Shown here: positions 14,209-22,328 of the stretch, piece after piece | Numbering within the stretch: the stretch's first letter is position 1 | Layout of the letters: the number at the start of each line of letters is the position of its first letter | NCBI GenBank assembly: GCA_028279825.1 | Contig: JANQNA010000004.1 | Location: 1 to 43,722 of the forward strand | Direction of reading: 5' to 3' | DNA length: 43,722 bases | DNA from: an archaeon | Lineage (GTDB): Archaea > Aenigmatarchaeota > Aenigmatarchaeia > GW2011-AR5 | Program-made: the position numbers and the translations under genes | The notes under the pieces: model-generated | Databases searched by the model: none | Seen by the model: the letters and a program-made list of their open reading frames with translations, nothing else | Told to the model about the DNA's origin: nothing

Positions 14209-15042
14209 ATGGTATCCAGGAGAAGATTTACTGGTGCTTTAGGCTGTTTATTGGCCATGCCTTTTGCTGATGAAAAAGGACAGGCTGTTCATGTAAATCT
14301 GCCTGCTTATAGACTAAGATTACATGAAAGAATTCATGGTTTTGATGTCATTCATACTTTTCCTGTTGGAATAGGCAAGGGTGCTTATGGGAGACGTCCA
14401 ACACCTGTGCTTGATGGGTCCCTGACAGAAAAAAGATACCGAATGAATATACGCTATGCAAGAACAGGGAAGATTATAAGATGGGACAGAACATTTGATG
14501 AAAGCGGAAGTCCTTTTGAACAAAGAATGCCATACAAACGCATGAGAGCCATTCAGATGGAGCTTACTGACGATGATATATGTTATACGAGGTTTGTGAT
14601 TCATTCGACAACTGATGAATTCACTGTTGGAATCCCTGCTTCTTCAGGGTGCCTTAGAGTTGGTATTGAAGATATGCTAAGCTTGTATAAGCTGGTTGCT
14701 CCTGATGTTAGAGACGGTACGATTGATCCAATACCATTAAGCATAACATACGATGTTGTTGAAATAGAGGGGAAAACCGTTGTTTTCCATGCTGACGTGT
14801 ATCGTAGAGGTCTGGACTATGTGGAAGAGTTCAGAAGAGTAATTGATACTGTAGGCCTGAATCCCGACGGATTTGATCATCGGAAGGTCAGGGCATTTGC
14901 AGATGATTCGCATGAGGGTTTTCAAAGATCATATGATACTATTATGAATACACTTTCAAATGACTGGCCAAACAATTTTATTCCTGATTCCATGAAAGAT
15001 GGTTTTCACAGAAAAGTGCATATGTACGAGTTCTTACCTTAA
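14209..15042 (+). CDS. L,D-transpeptidase (YkuD-domain) protein with twin-Arg-like leader
   Basis: 277 aa. In bacteria, YkuD enzymes cross-link peptidoglycan through a catalytic Cys. The signature is present: H132 (IHSTT) and S145-S146-G147-C148-L149-R150 (ASSGCLRV). The N-terminal domain strand VNLPAYRLRLHERIHGFDVI and the FPVGIGKG...RPTPVLDG segment are typical of the fold. Residues 1-26 (SRRRF then a hydrophobic run) look like a Tat signal, although short. About 85 residues after the domain are unrecognised. Most archaea lack murein, so transfer from bacteria or action on another cell's wall should be considered. An AT box about 25 nt upstream suggests a leaderless mRNA. Confidence 0.82.
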   Translation: MVSRRRFTGALGCLLAMPFADEKGQAVHVNLPAYRLRLHERIHGFDVIHTFPVGIGKGAYGRRPTPVLDGSLTEKRYRMNIRYARTGKIIRWDRTFDESGSPFEQRMPYKRMRAIQMELTDDDICYTRFVIHSTTDEFTVGIPASSGCLRVGIEDMLSLYKLVAPDVRDGTIDPIPLSITYDVVEIEGKTVVFHADVYRRGLDYVEEFRRVIDTVGLNPDGFDHRKVRAFADDSHEGFQRSYDTIMNTLSNDWPNNFIPDSMKDGFHRKVHMYEFLP

Positions 15043-15067
15043 AAAGATTTTGAAGGAGAGTTTGATT

Positions 15068-16501
15068 ATGTCAGAAGAGTTGGGTGTGCAGACGAAGAGA
15101 AGCGAGGACTTCAGCAAATGGTACTTAGAGGTAGTCAGAAAAGGCGGTTTCATAGACCAAAGAAGCCCTGCGAAGGGTTTTGACGTCATTATGCCATGGG
15201 GCTATGCGATATGGCAGTTAATCCAGGAGAAATTCAACGTGCTGCTTAAGGAAGACGGCACACACAATACTTATTTTCCGATGGTTATTCCGGAGAGACT
15301 TCTAAAGAAAGAGGAAGATCACCTGGAAGGTTTCAAGGCAGAGACAATGATGATCACAGATGCCGGAGGAGAGAAACTGGAAGAAAAACTGGCTGTCAGG
15401 CCTACATCAGAAACGATAATGTACCATATGTTTAACCTGTGGATAAGATCCCACACGGATCTGCCTATGAAGGTTAACCAGTGGTGTAATATTGTAAGGT
15501 ATGACACAAAGATGACAAAGCCGTTCATACGGGGCCGTGAGTTTTTATGGTCGGAAGGCCACACGGCACATGCTACTGAAGAGGGCGCTAAGGCACAGGT
15601 AGATAATGTAGTGAAGAAGATGTACCAGAAAATGTACGATGATTTTGCAATGTCGAAACTTCTTCTGGAGAGGCCAAAGTCAGACACTTTTGCAGGAGCA
15701 AACTTTTCCGTTGTTTTTGACACCCTAATGCAGGACGGAAAGGTTGTGCAGGGTCCTGGTACTCACATGCTTGGGCAGAATTTCTCAAAGCCTTTTGATA
15801 TAAAATTCACTGACCAGGATGGTAAAGAAAAGTTTGTCTGGCAGACAAGCTGGGGTATAACAACCAGGCAGATAGGCGCATTGATAATGCACCATGGTGA
15901 CGACAAAGGGGCTGTGCTGCCTCCGGAGATTGCACCATACCAGGTTGTTATTGTGCCTATACTCTTCAAGGGAAAAGAGAAGATGGTTGAAGATAAGACT
16001 AAGGGTATCAAAAAGTCCCTGGAAGAGGACGGATTAAGGGTACATCTTGACGATCGCCCACAATCAGCCGGCTTCAAGTTCAATGAATGGGAACTGAAGG
16101 GTGTGCCATTAAGAATAGAAATTGGTCCTAAAGACGTTGAAAATGAAGAGCTTACAATAGTTACAAGATTGGGGAAAAAGGATGTCCTAAAGGATATTGA
16201 CAAAGTCAAGGAAATATTAGCAGATATTCAAAAGGAACTTAGTCACAGATCGGAGAAATTCCTTCTTGACAGTATAAAGGACGTGAAAACTTTAGAAGAA
16301 CTAAAGAAACGTGCTGAAGAGGGCGGTTTCTTCAGAGGCAACTGGTGCGGCTCCGGTGAATGTGAAGGGTGGATAAAATCGGAAAGCGGCGGAGCTGAAG
16401 TCAGAGGCACGTTATACGGGAAAGAAGAAAAACCATTCGGGAACTGTATATACTGCGGAAAGGATGCAAAACATGTGGTATATATGGCCAAGGCTTACTA
16501 A
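15068..16501 (+). CDS. proS: Prolyl-tRNA synthetase, archaeal/eukaryotic type
   Basis: 477 aa class II synthetase that charges the proline tRNAs. Motif 1 region FDVIMPWGYAIW, motif 2 FIRGREFLWSEGHTAH, and motif 3 near HGDDKGAVLPPEIAP are followed by an anticodon-binding domain. A C-terminal zinc-like domain contains WCGSGECEGW and CIYCGKD and ends in the archaeal-type Tyr. It lacks the bacterial editing insert. I chose ATG 15068 because AAGGAGAG lies 8-14 nt upstream; a start at 14999 would run into the L,D-transpeptidase gene. It follows that gene by 25 nt. Confidence 0.96.
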   Translation: MSEELGVQTKRSEDFSKWYLEVVRKGGFIDQRSPAKGFDVIMPWGYAIWQLIQEKFNVLLKEDGTHNTYFPMVIPERLLKKEEDHLEGFKAETMMITDAGGEKLEEKLAVRPTSETIMYHMFNLWIRSHTDLPMKVNQWCNIVRYDTKMTKPFIRGREFLWSEGHTAHATEEGAKAQVDNVVKKMYQKMYDDFAMSKLLLERPKSDTFAGANFSVVFDTLMQDGKVVQGPGTHMLGQNFSKPFDIKFTDQDGKEKFVWQTSWGITTRQIGALIMHHGDDKGAVLPPEIAPYQVVIVPILFKGKEKMVEDKTKGIKKSLEEDGLRVHLDDRPQSAGFKFNEWELKGVPLRIEIGPKDVENEELTIVTRLGKKDVLKDIDKVKEILADIQKELSHRSEKFLLDSIKDVKTLEELKKRAEEGGFFRGNWCGSGECEGWIKSESGGAEVRGTLYGKEEKPFGNCIYCGKDAKHVVYMAKAY

Positions 16502-16680
16502 TTCGTCCAGGCCCCGTTTTCTCTCTTCCAGTGCTTGCATAAAGAACATTTATGAACATCTTTTTCGGCGGCTTTCTTGAATTCACAGTTACTGTGGTAC
16601 TCATGATGGATGCATTTTGCACTCCCGAAGCTACCTGCAAAGCATTCGAGTGCTGTGGATAGAAAAGGGCATTTTTTCAT
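16498..16680 (-). CDS. Small Cys-rich protein, possible metal or Fe-S binder
   Basis: 60 aa with seven cysteines: KKCPFL, LECFAG, AKCIHH, SNCEF, HKCSLCKHW. The last pair is a CxxC, and several His residues are interspersed. It could bind zinc or an iron-sulphur cluster. No family recognised. I chose ATG 16680; a TATA-like TATATATC lies 26-33 nt upstream, suggesting a leaderless mRNA. It overlaps the proS stop by 4 bp convergently. Confidence 0.65.
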   Translation of the reverse strand: MKKCPFLSTALECFAGSFGSAKCIHHEYHSNCEFKKAAEKDVHKCSLCKHWKRENGAWTN

Positions 16681-16791
16681 GTTTTCAATAATGCCGACGG
16701 ATGGGATATATAGATTGTGCAACTCGAAAAAACATTTAAATAGATAATCATCTAGGTAATAAATACTTAGTTCTTAACGAAGGTGAACGAT

Positions 16792-17418
16792 ATGCAGCAA
16801 GAACAGAAACTTAAGACGGGTACAACGACAGTGGGACTGGTTTGCAAGGACTGTGTAGTTGTTGGAGCTGAAAGCAAGGCAACAATGGGCTGGTTAATAG
16901 CCGGCAAGGACGTCCAGAAAATACACCAGATAGACGAGAAAGTAGCTCTGACCATATCCGGCGGTGTCGGGGACGCACAGGCACTAATAAGAATACTGAA
17001 AGCGGAGATAAACATCTACAAACTGACAAGAGGTGCTGATATAACAGTAAAGGCTATCGCTACCCTGCTTTCAAATATACTATCCCAGTCAAGATGGTAT
17101 CCATATATCTTCATGCCGATAATCGGAGGTGCTGACAGGGACGGGCTTCATCTGTTCAGCGTAGATCCCGCAGGCGGTGCAGAAGAAGACAACTTCACTT
17201 CCACGGGTTCAGGCTCTCCTGTTGCATACGGTGTTCTAGAAGATGGTTACAAAGAGGGTATGACAAAAGACGATGGTATAAGGCTGGTCGTACGGGCAAT
17301 ACGTTCAGCACGTGAACGTGACGTTTTCTCTGGCGGTAAGAGAATAAATGTGCTTACGATAGACAAGAACGGCATTGAACACGTAAACCAAGACAAAATA
17401 CTGGAATTTACAAAGTAA
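16792..17418 (+). CDS. psmB: Proteasome subunit beta
   Basis: 208 aa catalytic subunit of the 20S proteasome. Autocleavage at G10/T11 in KTGTTTVG exposes the nucleophilic Thr1. Lys33 of the mature form corresponds to K43, Glu17 to E27, and the SGSGSPVAYGVLE segment carries the conserved Ser/Gly-rich motif. I chose ATG 16792 because GGTG lies 6 nt upstream; GTG 16783 would be an alternative. TATA-like CATTTAAATAG precedes it at about 16731-16741. The alpha subunit is not in this window. Confidence 0.96.
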   Translation: MQQEQKLKTGTTTVGLVCKDCVVVGAESKATMGWLIAGKDVQKIHQIDEKVALTISGGVGDAQALIRILKAEINIYKLTRGADITVKAIATLLSNILSQSRWYPYIFMPIIGGADRDGLHLFSVDPAGGAEEDNFTSTGSGSPVAYGVLEDGYKEGMTKDDGIRLVVRAIRSARERDVFSGGKRINVLTIDKNGIEHVNQDKILEFTK

Positions 17419-17460
17419 TCTTAATGATTATTGATTTTTTGATCTGGTTCTGGTGATCAG

Positions 17461-19323
17461 ATGATAATAGATGCAATAAAAGATGAATTACCTAAAGATG
17501 CAAGAATATCAGAAATAGTATACGAGGGTAGTGAAATCATTCTCTATACGAAGAGCAAAGAATTCTTCACTACTTGTACGACTCTGATAAAAAGGATAGT
17601 AAACAAGGTAAAAAAGAGGATAGAGGTAAGGGCTGACCCGTCTATTGTCGAGGATACGGAAAAGACCTTGGAAATCATAAAGAAGGTTGTTCCTACAGAA
17701 GCCGGTATTAAGGATATTTACTTTGAGCCTGAGTTTGCCAAGGTTGTTATACACGCGGAAAAGCCCGGCCTGGTCATAGGTAAGAGCGGTGAAACACTGC
17801 TGTCTATAAAGGCCAAAACTTTCTGGACACCTGAAATAAAGAGAGCTCCCGTAATTGATTCTGAACTTATCAAGTCTATCAGAAAAATGCTACACAAGGA
17901 TGTTAAATACAGGAAAAAGTTCTTACACAAGCTTGGTGAAAAAATATATTCAGAAGGTAAAGAAGTTGAGTGGATAAGACTAACCGGTCTAGGTTCGTTC
18001 CGTGAAGTCGGCAGGTCCTGCATGCTTTTACAGACTCCCCAGACAAAAGTCCTGCTGGACTGCGGCATGGTAACGGGATTGTCGTCAAACAAAACATTCC
18101 CTTATTTAGATGCTGCTGAGTTCAATATCCAGACACTAGACGCCGTAATATTGACACATGCACACCTGGATCATAGCGGCATGATACCTTATCTTTACGA
18201 ATACGGTTACAGGGGCCCAATGTATTGTACAATGCCAACAAGAGATGTATCTGCGCTGTTACAACTGGACTATCTTCAGATATGTCAGAGGGAGAACAGA
18301 AAACCGTATTATTCTTCTAAAGGAATCGAGGAAGCTATAAGACACTCGATAATGTTGGGTTATGGGGAAGTCACAGACATATCACCGGATATGAGACTGA
18401 CTTTACATAATGCCGGTCATATACTTGGATCAGCGAGTGCACACATACACATTGGCGACGGATTGTATAACCTTGTCTATACGGGTGATATCAAGTATGA
18501 AACAACCCGAATGTTTGAAAGAGCGTTTACTGATTATACGCGTGCAGAAGCTATAATTCTTGAGTCAACGTACGGCGGCGGTGACACGGGTAAAAAGACT
18601 TCTTACAGGGATGCAGAAGAAAAGCTGGTAGAGTACATAAAGAAGGCCATAGATAGAGGAGGACGCGTGCTTATTCCTTCGTTTGCAGTTGGCCGCAGCC
18701 AGAGCGTAATAACACTGCTGGCGGAGACAAGGCTGGACGTGCCGATATACCTGGACGGTATGATCTGGGATACGACGGCCATTCATACTGCCTATCCTGA
18801 ATACATGTCCAAACACATCCAGAATCTGATACTCCACAAAGGAAAGAATCCTTTCATTGATGAAAGACTGAAGGGAATCGGATCGCAGAAAGAGAGACTG
18901 GCTGTGCTGAATGACAAAAAACCGGCTGTTATTATATCAACATCAGGTATGCTTATGGGCGGTCCGGCCATAGAATATCTGAAGAATATGGCCGCAGAAC
19001 CGAAGAATATGCTTGTATTCGTCGGTTACCAGGCCGAAGGGACGATGGGTAGACGTATACAAAAGGGCTGGAAGGACATACAGCTGGACAGCGGGCATAA
19101 TATCCAGCTGAACATGGAAGTACAGACCGTTGGCGGTCTTGGCGGACACAGCAATTTTCAACAACTTTTGACATATTTACAGAGATACAAGAACAAGCCA
19201 AGAAAGATCATAACAAATCACGGTGATAATGCTTCTACTGTAGAGCTCGCGAGAACAATACACAGAATGTTCAAGGTAGAGTCAATTGCACCAAGAAACC
19301 TGGAGACTATCCGGCTAAGGTAA
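17461..19323 (+). CDS. fttA: aCPSF1/FttA, KH-metallo-beta-lactamase-beta-CASP ribonuclease
   Basis: 620 aa, family-typical length. It is the archaeal transcription-termination endonuclease that cuts nascent RNA after U-rich tracts. The KH region carries GLVIGKSG (103-110). The metallo-beta-lactamase motif is H233-A-H235-L-D237-H238, with further ligands in NAGHILGSA and TGDI. The beta-CASP part includes IPSFAVGRSQS, and the C-terminal VGGLGGHSNFQQL and ITNHGD carry the late His motifs. It begins 42 nt after psmB and may be co-transcribed. Confidence 0.97.
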   Translation: MIIDAIKDELPKDARISEIVYEGSEIILYTKSKEFFTTCTTLIKRIVNKVKKRIEVRADPSIVEDTEKTLEIIKKVVPTEAGIKDIYFEPEFAKVVIHAEKPGLVIGKSGETLLSIKAKTFWTPEIKRAPVIDSELIKSIRKMLHKDVKYRKKFLHKLGEKIYSEGKEVEWIRLTGLGSFREVGRSCMLLQTPQTKVLLDCGMVTGLSSNKTFPYLDAAEFNIQTLDAVILTHAHLDHSGMIPYLYEYGYRGPMYCTMPTRDVSALLQLDYLQICQRENRKPYYSSKGIEEAIRHSIMLGYGEVTDISPDMRLTLHNAGHILGSASAHIHIGDGLYNLVYTGDIKYETTRMFERAFTDYTRAEAIILESTYGGGDTGKKTSYRDAEEKLVEYIKKAIDRGGRVLIPSFAVGRSQSVITLLAETRLDVPIYLDGMIWDTTAIHTAYPEYMSKHIQNLILHKGKNPFIDERLKGIGSQKERLAVLNDKKPAVIISTSGMLMGGPAIEYLKNMAAEPKNMLVFVGYQAEGTMGRRIQKGWKDIQLDSGHNIQLNMEVQTVGGLGGHSNFQQLLTYLQRYKNKPRKIITNHGDNASTVELARTIHRMFKVESIAPRNLETIRLR

Positions 19324-19369
19324 TTGTACTTTTAAACCTTACTATTAATTAGAAATAGGTGTTTTTGGT

Positions 19370-19552
19370 ATGTTTGTAGGATACGGCAAGAAGATACGGG
19401 TCAAGACCCGTGAGGTAGAGAGAAAATCAAAGAAATTGTACAAGTGTCCTTCCTGTTCAAGGGTATCAGTGAAACGTGAATCTCACGGAGTGTGGAAATG
19501 CAAGAAATGCAGCATAAAGTACGCTTCCGGAGCATTTGAGTTTAAATGGTGA
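19370..19552 (+). CDS. rpl37ae: Ribosomal protein eL43 (L37Ae)
   Basis: 60 aa large-subunit ribosomal protein with a zinc ribbon: CPSC at residues 26-29 and CKKC near 44-47. The basic N-terminus and VKRESHGVWKC are family features. It is shorter than the roughly 70-90 aa of many archaeal homologues. GGTG lies 9 nt upstream of the ATG, and TTTTAAAC at about 19330 is a candidate promoter. It leads the block rpl37ae-rpoP-pfdB-UPF0147. Confidence 0.93.
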   Translation: MFVGYGKKIRVKTREVERKSKKLYKCPSCSRVSVKRESHGVWKCKKCSIKYASGAFEFKW

Positions 19553-19556
19553 TTAA

Positions 19557-19682
19557 ATGTATGTATGTTTAAAGTGCAGAAAAGAATTCCAGATGGAAGA
19601 CAGGATCAGATGCCCGTTCTGCGGGTTCAGGATACTGGCAAAAGCAAGACAGCCATTTAGAAAAAGAGTTTCAACAAGGTGA
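19557..19682 (+). CDS. rpoP: DNA-directed RNA polymerase subunit P (Rpo12)
   Basis: 41 aa, translated by hand. MYVCLKCRKEF supplies the first CxxC (C4, C7), and RCPFCGFRILAKARQP the second (C19, C22) with the RILxKxR signature of Rpo12/Rpb12. It is a zinc-binding structural subunit of RNA polymerase. It starts 4 nt after the eL43 stop and ends 5 nt before prefoldin beta, matching the conserved archaeal gene order. Confidence 0.94.
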   Translation: MYVCLKCRKEFQMEDRIRCPFCGFRILAKARQPFRKRVSTR

Positions 19683-19687
19683 GTTAA

Positions 19688-20023
19688 ATGAGTGATTTAG
19701 AAAATCTTATAGGCCATTTCCAGATGCAGAACCAGCAAATGCAGCAGATTCTTCTGCAAAAACAAACATTAACAATGCAGGCTAAAGAAATCGAAAAAGC
19801 TCTGGAACAGGTGGAGTCCACAAAAGAAGATGTTTACAGGACTGTTGGTCCTATACTGGTAAAAACACCGGCAGCTGAGATTAAAAAGCAGTTAGAGGAT
19901 GAAAAGGAAGATATTGATCTTAAGTTAAAATCAATGGAAATGCAGGAGAAAAAGCTTAAGGATAAAATGAAGGAAAACCAGGAGAAAATCCAGGGTATGA
20001 TACCTTCCGGCCAGGGCGGATAA
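19688..20023 (+). CDS. pfdB: Prefoldin subunit beta
   Basis: 111 aa chaperone subunit. The N-terminal coiled coil (about 1-45), the central YRTVGPILVKTPAAEIKKQL hairpin region and a C-terminal coiled coil (about 70-105) are typical of beta-class prefoldin. GGTGAG lies about 5 nt upstream of ATG 19688. The UPF0147 gene begins 1 nt after its stop. Confidence 0.95.
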   Translation: MSDLENLIGHFQMQNQQMQQILLQKQTLTMQAKEIEKALEQVESTKEDVYRTVGPILVKTPAAEIKKQLEDEKEDIDLKLKSMEMQEKKLKDKMKENQEKIQGMIPSGQGG

Positions 20024-20024
20024 T

Positions 20025-20300
20025 ATGCAAGAGTTGATGGGTATGAATATTGATGAAATAAGCAAGATGTTGGACGAAATCAACGACGACAGGACAGTTC
20101 CAAGGAATGTAAGGACTCTGGTACAGGAAGCCAAGACTAATCTGGCAAACTCAAAACAGGACATGGCTGTCAGAATTAACTCGGCTATTTCTATTCTGGA
20201 TGAAGTTTCCAACGATTCAAACATCCCTATTTACACCAGAACGCAGATCTGGAACATTGTTTCTATGCTTGAAATCATGAACGAGAAAACGAAAGCGTAA
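20025..20300 (+). CDS. UPF0147 family protein
   Basis: 91 aa helical archaeal protein, usually found next to prefoldin beta, as here. The family core is DDRTVPRNVRTLVQEAK (about 24-40) and SNDSNIPIYTRTQIWNIV (about 63-80). Function unknown. An internal ATG (MNIDEI, 20043) is an alternative start; the first ATG follows the prefoldin stop by one base. Confidence 0.88.
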   Translation: MQELMGMNIDEISKMLDEINDDRTVPRNVRTLVQEAKTNLANSKQDMAVRINSAISILDEVSNDSNIPIYTRTQIWNIVSMLEIMNEKTKA

Positions 20301-20361
20301 TTTCCCTGTAATTGGCTTAGTTTTATATAATTGCTAGGGCTTAAAATACAAAGGTGAGAAT

Positions 20362-20709
20362 ATGGTAATAAAAGATATTGTTGGAAAATTGAAGGGTTCC
20401 GGAGAGGATTATATCGAAATAGACATGTCTGACGAGGAAAGACTGGATAAACAACTGATGGTTGAAGTTGAGAGACTGGATAATTATGCGGATTCTGACA
20501 GATTGCAGGCGAAAGTACGCGAAGGAAGCGTATTGATCGTGAAAATACGTGAACTCAAGGCAAAGGACATGGAAGAGCTAAGAAGAGCTGTTGAGAAACT
20601 GAAGAAAACATGCCTTGCCGTTAACGGCGACATTGCAGGTCTTGGTGAAGACTGGCTTGTTTTGACACCTTCAGCTGCCAAAGTTCACAGAGAAGAAGAA
20701 AGCGACTAG
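20362..20709 (+). CDS. sepF: SepF-like cell-division protein
   Basis: 115 aa. In archaea with FtsZ, SepF anchors the division ring to the membrane. The N-terminal MVIKDIVGKLKG is a short amphipathic membrane-binding segment, followed by an acidic linker and the SepF core (about 30-110) with VLIVKIRELKAKDMEELRRA and GDIAGLGEDWLVLTP. GGTGAG is 5 nt upstream of the ATG, and TTTTATATAAT at about 20320 is a promoter candidate. FtsZ is not in the window. Confidence 0.92.
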   Translation: MVIKDIVGKLKGSGEDYIEIDMSDEERLDKQLMVEVERLDNYADSDRLQAKVREGSVLIVKIRELKAKDMEELRRAVEKLKKTCLAVNGDIAGLGEDWLVLTPSAAKVHREEESD

Positions 20710-20717
20710 GGCTTCAA

Positions 20718-20927
20718 ATGCAACTCAAAGATTTATCTGGAGTACACTGTGATGAGCTGGAAAGGGATTATGTAATGCTTGGTTCTATTTTTCCAAACTC
20801 TTTGACACAGGGTGTTGATCTCAGGGATTCTTCTGCATATCCCGGTGCGGTTGGTTACAGATTTCAGGGTGGTACCTGGGGAAATCCAAAAAGAATTGTT
20901 TACTACGCTAAGATACAAAGTCTTTAG
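20718..20927 (+). CDS. Small hypothetical protein
   Basis: 69 aa, starting 8 nt after sepF and overlapping the convergent cca gene by 20 bp. No family recognised. Sequence such as SAYPGAVGYRFQGGTWGNP is Gly/aromatic-rich and unlike random out-of-frame translation. Upstream GGGCTTCAA is a weak ribosome-binding site. It may be real and co-transcribed with sepF; evidence is limited. Confidence 0.4.
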   Translation: MQLKDLSGVHCDELERDYVMLGSIFPNSLTQGVDLRDSSAYPGAVGYRFQGGTWGNPKRIVYYAKIQSL

Positions 20928-22284
20928 ATTCGTCAACGAAGTAGTGGATCCTTAGATGATCAGAAAGGTCCTTGTTCTTCTTTACCATTTTCCAGAAATC
21001 GTGGTGTTCTATGACCTTCTTTTTTGCAAGTTCAGCAGCAATATACTTTGGCACTCCTTTCTGTGCCAGGTTTTCAGGCGTGTCCTTCAAAAATGTGTTC
21101 AGCAGCTGGACAGCTGTTTTGAACTTTCTAGGAATATCGGCGACCCATTCGTTTTCTTCCACATAGACGAAATTCTTTGAATACTTTGTCAAAAATTCCT
21201 TGGAGTGTTTTTCAACAAGTATTGACGGTCCTATCATCTTCTTTACTGCCGGCAGGTTCCATGTTTCCAGTTCAAATACTATAGTACAGTTCTTTTCCGC
21301 ATACTCCATTGCACGGATTACCTTGAACTCGTTATGCTCCAGCAAATGCAACAGTCTGTTCGTTGCCCTGCGGAGCTGGGGATAAAGAACATCGTCAATA
21401 ACGTCAGATTTTTTGAACTCAAACGCGATAAACTTTGTCTCACGTTTTTGAAGCTGGTTTATCTGCACGGCAGATAATGGCTTTTTCTCTGAAAGGAAAA
21501 ACGTCTTTATGGACGGTTTTTTCCTGTATTTTTTGGCTTCTGAGATGAACTTGATGAAGTTCTTTCCGCTGACAACTGCGCCTACGTTACGATTATGGTC
21601 AATAGGATCTACCATAACCAGAGGATGGTCACGGAACTTTGTCAGCGGCACGCCCAAATGCTGTTCTATATTGATAACAAAAGGCGGTTCCCATTCAGCT
21701 GCTGCTTCCATGACATTATCAAAACTCATGTAATGAAGTACCAGCAGTTCGCAGATATATCCCGAGAATCCCTGGTTCTTTGCGTCAGAACCATAGACAC
21801 CTATGCCCTTGCAGAACTGTTTTAACAAACGTATCTCGTCCACCATCGACGGTTTGATATAGTCAAGAACGTACTTCAGATGTAAAGGAGACCTGTCCAC
21901 GGCTGATTTTATTCTTTCGCCCGGGCGGATCTGATAACAAGGAACTATATCTACGTTGAAGCCCCTTATAGTGGAGTTTGTGTACGGGTGTTCTGCGTAT
22001 TTTACTCTCCACTTGCCACCCAGTTCTTCTGTAATCCTTTTTCCGTATTCCAGTCCAAGCTTCTCCAGTTCCTCTCTTTGTACGGCATAATCAAACATGA
22101 TGAATATGTCAATATCGTGATCACCGGCCAGCCATGTGAATTTTCCGATAGAACCGACGGCTACAGCGTCCAAACCGGATACCTTTTTGGCTGTTTCTAT
22201 CAGGTCGTCCACGAGTTTCCTGACTTTTTCGATTTCCTTTGTGCTGGGTTTGATTTTTTTTAGAACTTCATTCTTTACGTCCAT
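20908..22284 (-). CDS. cca: CCA-adding enzyme, archaeal class I
   Basis: 458 aa tRNA nucleotidyltransferase that adds or repairs the 3' CCA without a nucleic-acid template. The nucleotidyltransferase motif is VAVGSIGKFTWLAGDHDIDIF, with G44-S45 and metal-binding D57 and D59. Central, tail and body domains follow, including the tRNA-recognition region around 150-260. It is needed here because none of the three tRNA genes encodes CCA. It is divergent from the helicase gene, with an AT-rich spacer of 44 nt. Confidence 0.95.
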   Translation of the reverse strand: MDVKNEVLKKIKPSTKEIEKVRKLVDDLIETAKKVSGLDAVAVGSIGKFTWLAGDHDIDIFIMFDYAVQREELEKLGLEYGKRITEELGGKWRVKYAEHPYTNSTIRGFNVDIVPCYQIRPGERIKSAVDRSPLHLKYVLDYIKPSMVDEIRLLKQFCKGIGVYGSDAKNQGFSGYICELLVLHYMSFDNVMEAAAEWEPPFVINIEQHLGVPLTKFRDHPLVMVDPIDHNRNVGAVVSGKNFIKFISEAKKYRKKPSIKTFFLSEKKPLSAVQINQLQKRETKFIAFEFKKSDVIDDVLYPQLRRATNRLLHLLEHNEFKVIRAMEYAEKNCTIVFELETWNLPAVKKMIGPSILVEKHSKEFLTKYSKNFVYVEENEWVADIPRKFKTAVQLLNTFLKDTPENLAQKGVPKYIAAELAKKKVIEHHDFWKMVKKNKDLSDHLRIHYFVDESKDFVS

Positions 22285-22328
22285 ATGCTTATTTAGTTTG
22301 CTATAATAAAAACCTATAGGTGTTATTT

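Noticed and set aside
14999-15067. Longer N-terminus for ProRS
   Set aside because: It would overlap the L,D-transpeptidase gene, and the ribosome-binding site points to ATG 15068.
15763-16209. 148-aa minus-strand frame inside proS
   Set aside because: Antisense shadow of a strongly conserved synthetase; Ser-rich low-information sequence.
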